Shown: in pieces, positions 62,155 to 64,000 of the stretch
Layout of the letters: every line of letters starts with the position of its first letter
Position numbering within the stretch: the stretch's first letter is position 1
Source: Lysobacterales bacterium
GTDB taxonomy: Bacteria > Pseudomonadota > Gammaproteobacteria > Xanthomonadales > SZUA-36
NCBI GenBank assembly: GCA_013001885.1
Contig: JABDLD010000023.1
Location: 1-64,000, forward strand
Length of the DNA: 64,000 bases
Reading direction: 5' to 3'
Program-made: the position numbers and the translations under genes
The notes under the pieces: generated by a model
The model's database searches: none
Told to the model about the DNA's origin: nothing
The model's input: the letters and a program-made list of their open reading frames with translations, nothing else

Positions 62155-63702
62155 ATGAAGTCGAACATCGGTCTGTTCCTGACCAAACGCGCGCAGCTGA
62201 ATGCAAGGTCGGAAGCCCTTGTGGAAGTCGAACGCAAGCGGCGTTTTACCTTCGCTGAACTCAACGAGCGCTGCAATCGAATCGCGAATGCATTGATTGC
62301 AAAAGGGGTAGGTAAGGGAGATCGGGTCGCACTGCTGATGATGAACGGTGTCGAATACGTCGAGAGTTTCTATGCTTGCGCAAAGATTGGCGCCGTCACC
62401 GTGCCTCTGAACTGGAGGCTCGTTCCCAGTGAACTCGAGTTCCTGGTCAATGATTCGGGATCGGTGGCGCTGTTGTATGACAACGAGTTCGATGAAGCGG
62501 TAGCGGAACTGCACAGCCAAAAAACCTGCGCCAAACACTGGATTCGTGTTGGAGATAACGGTTGCTGTCCGGGCTGGTCCGACAACTACGATGAGATAAC
62601 CAAATCAACGCACGGCGATGAGCCAGCCACTGTCGCCGAGGGTGACGATCGGTTGTTCATCATGTACACATCCGGCACGACCGGACTTCCGAAGGGCGTG
62701 GTTCACACCCACAACACCACGATGTGGGGGTCGCTGACGCTCAACATGACCTGCGACATGCGGCCGGGCGACAACTACCTGCAGGTCATGCCGTTGTTTC
62801 ACGTAGGCGCACTAACGCCCGCAATTGCGATAATTCATAATGGCGGCAAGCTGGTGATCATGCGGGCGTTCGACCCGAACAGAGTCTTCGATGTCATCAG
62901 CGGTGAGAAGTGCGAAACCAGCCTATTGGTGCCGGCCATGCTGCAGATGATGTGGGCTTCTCCCAGACGCGAAGAACTCAGTGCATCGAGCATACGCTGG
63001 GTTCTGAGCGGCGCAGCGCCAGTCCCGGTCTCGGTCATCATGGATTACGAGAGAATCGGGATCGAGGTGCACCAGGTTTACGGGCTGACCGAAAGCTGTG
63101 GCCCGGCCTGCGTGATCGGGGCGGCCGACGCCGTCTCCAAGGCGGGGTCCGCGGGCCCGGCGTTCTTTCACACCGAGGTTCGGGTTGTCGACGAGAGCGG
63201 TGAGGATGTTGAGGTTGGCGGGGTAGGTGAGGTCATCGTCCGCGGCCCGCACATCATGACCGAGTACTGGAACCGGCCGGACGCCACCGCCGAGGCGCTC
63301 AGGAACGGTTGGCTGCATACAGGTGATCTTGCGACAATCGATGCGGAGGGTTTCGTTTATATTCAGGACCGCATGAAGGACATGATCATCTCGGGTGGCG
63401 AGAACATTTACCCTGCTGAAATCGAGAACGTCCTGACCGGCCATCCCGCCATACTCGAGTGCGCCGTCATCGGCCTGCCCTCGGAGAAATGGGGCGAGAC
63501 GCCGCTGGCGATCGTGTCGCTGAAAGAAGGCGAGACTGCCACGCCGGAGGATATCATCGCCTACTGCGCTGACAAGCTCGCCGGCTACAAGATTCCGAGG
63601 GCCTTCGAGTTCAGCAGCGATATTCCGCGCAACCCTTCGGGTAAGATCCTGAAGCGGATCCTGCGCGAGCGCTACGCGGGGCAGGCTGCGGAACAGGGTT
63701 GA
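62155..63702 (+). CDS. AMP-forming acyl-CoA synthetase
   Basis: A 515-residue ANL-superfamily ligase. MYTSGTTGLPKGVVHTH is the P-loop, VYGLTESCGPACV the A5 motif, NGWLHTGDLATIDAEGFVYIQDR the hinge, and NPSGKILKRILRERY ends with the catalytic lysine. FDPNRVFDVISGEKCETSLLVPAML fits fatty-acyl or aryl-acyl ligases. It activates a carboxylic acid to acyl-CoA through an acyl-AMP. ATG 62155 is preferred over 62095, since the family starts near IGLFLTKRAQLN. Substrate unknown. Confidence 0.93.
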   Translation: MKSNIGLFLTKRAQLNARSEALVEVERKRRFTFAELNERCNRIANALIAKGVGKGDRVALLMMNGVEYVESFYACAKIGAVTVPLNWRLVPSELEFLVNDSGSVALLYDNEFDEAVAELHSQKTCAKHWIRVGDNGCCPGWSDNYDEITKSTHGDEPATVAEGDDRLFIMYTSGTTGLPKGVVHTHNTTMWGSLTLNMTCDMRPGDNYLQVMPLFHVGALTPAIAIIHNGGKLVIMRAFDPNRVFDVISGEKCETSLLVPAMLQMMWASPRREELSASSIRWVLSGAAPVPVSVIMDYERIGIEVHQVYGLTESCGPACVIGAADAVSKAGSAGPAFFHTEVRVVDESGEDVEVGGVGEVIVRGPHIMTEYWNRPDATAEALRNGWLHTGDLATIDAEGFVYIQDRMKDMIISGGENIYPAEIENVLTGHPAILECAVIGLPSEKWGETPLAIVSLKEGETATPEDIIAYCADKLAGYKIPRAFEFSSDIPRNPSGKILKRILRERYAGQAAEQG

Positions 63703-63794
63703 TGCTCAAGCCGAACTCAGGATGATTCCCGGAGCAGGGCCGCCACGCACATCGAATCGAGGGCGGAACGTGTCGACTGCATGCCCGGATTCAT

Positions 63795-64000
63795 TCAGCG
63801 CCCGAAAAAATCCTTCGTCGCGGTTTCCCAACCGGCATAGTCCAGCTTTTCAATCACGCCGATGAAAAAAGACTCACGATCGGAAACCTCGTCACCGAGA
63901 GCTTTCTGCACGAATGCTTTGAAGCGATCCAGATCCTCCTGAATAAAATTGACGGCAGACTTGCCGATCTTTAATTGGGGCAGTTCTGCATCCAGGTTGT
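63795..64000 (-). CDS. C-terminal fragment of an unidentified gene cut by the window edge
   Basis: An open minus-strand frame enters from the right edge and stops with TGA at 63795-63797, leaving about 67 residues. It is charged and helical (FIQEDLDRFKAFVQKALGDE, FIGVIEKLDYAGWETATKDF). No family is recognised. Coding is supported by an uninterrupted frame and plausible composition only. Confidence 0.5.
   Translation of the reverse strand, partial: NLDAELPQLKIGKSAVNFIQEDLDRFKAFVQKALGDEVSDRESFFIGVIEKLDYAGWETATKDFFGR

Overview
The window is GC-rich, densely packed chromosomal DNA from a Gram-negative bacterium, most likely a free-living, probably marine or sediment gammaproteobacterium. This rests on gene content, since there is no rRNA: a DUF349 protein, a DcaP-type porin, a MoxR/DUF58/TgpA operon, PstSCAB-PhoU with extended permeases, AvtA, Nei, malate synthase G, a POT peptide transporter and an IPTL-CTERM protein. 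I saw no tRNA, rRNA, CRISPR array, intact insertion sequence or phage region.

Layout. 1-4941 (minus) is a tightly coupled run: diheme cytochrome c, malate synthase G, a secreted CotH-like protein and an M14 metallopeptidase cut by the window edge. 5361-10704 holds avtA, an aldo/keto reductase, a small lipoprotein and a large DUF349 protein. 10777-17213 holds a thioesterase and, on the minus strand, seven nearly touching genes: acyl carrier protein, FabZ-like dehydratase, two ketosynthases, ketoreductase, zinc-type dehydrogenase and LpxL-type acyltransferase. The ACP sequence and the gene order match the rhizobial acpXL-fabZXL-fabF2XL-fabF1XL-adh2XL-lpxXL cluster, which makes very-long-chain fatty acids for lipid A, with one extra ketoreductase gene. 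A decayed MscS channel remnant follows (17321-18028).

18060-29787 holds a PpiC isomerase, a HupE/UreJ-like membrane protein, a DcaP porin, a membrane-anchored hydrolase, a saccharopine-dehydrogenase-like reductase, Nei and a two-gene RND efflux system. 30072-32596 encodes two secreted proteins sharing a C-terminal module; one is a GH16 beta-glucanase. 32607-38794 is mixed: a GFA protein, an actinobacterial-type DapB, a VOC protein, a FieF-like exporter, ArsR plus ArsM with a visible operator, and a Tat-exported FAD oxidoreductase. 38840-44246 is pstSCAB-phoU, then a POT transporter, then MoxR-DUF58-TgpA.

50120-64000 holds a second CotH-like protein, unknown secreted proteins, a CNNM/CBS protein, a secreted subtilase, a GH3 beta-glucosidase, an IPTL-CTERM protein sharing its N-terminal module with the protein at 30072, a DRG-like TGS GTPase, an acyl-CoA synthetase and a cut gene.

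Three themes stand out: a complete dedicated acyl-chain module for lipid A; a modular beta-glucan (laminarin-like) degradation set of GH16, GH3 and shared secreted modules, split between two loci; and two copies of an uncharacterised CotH-like secreted family.
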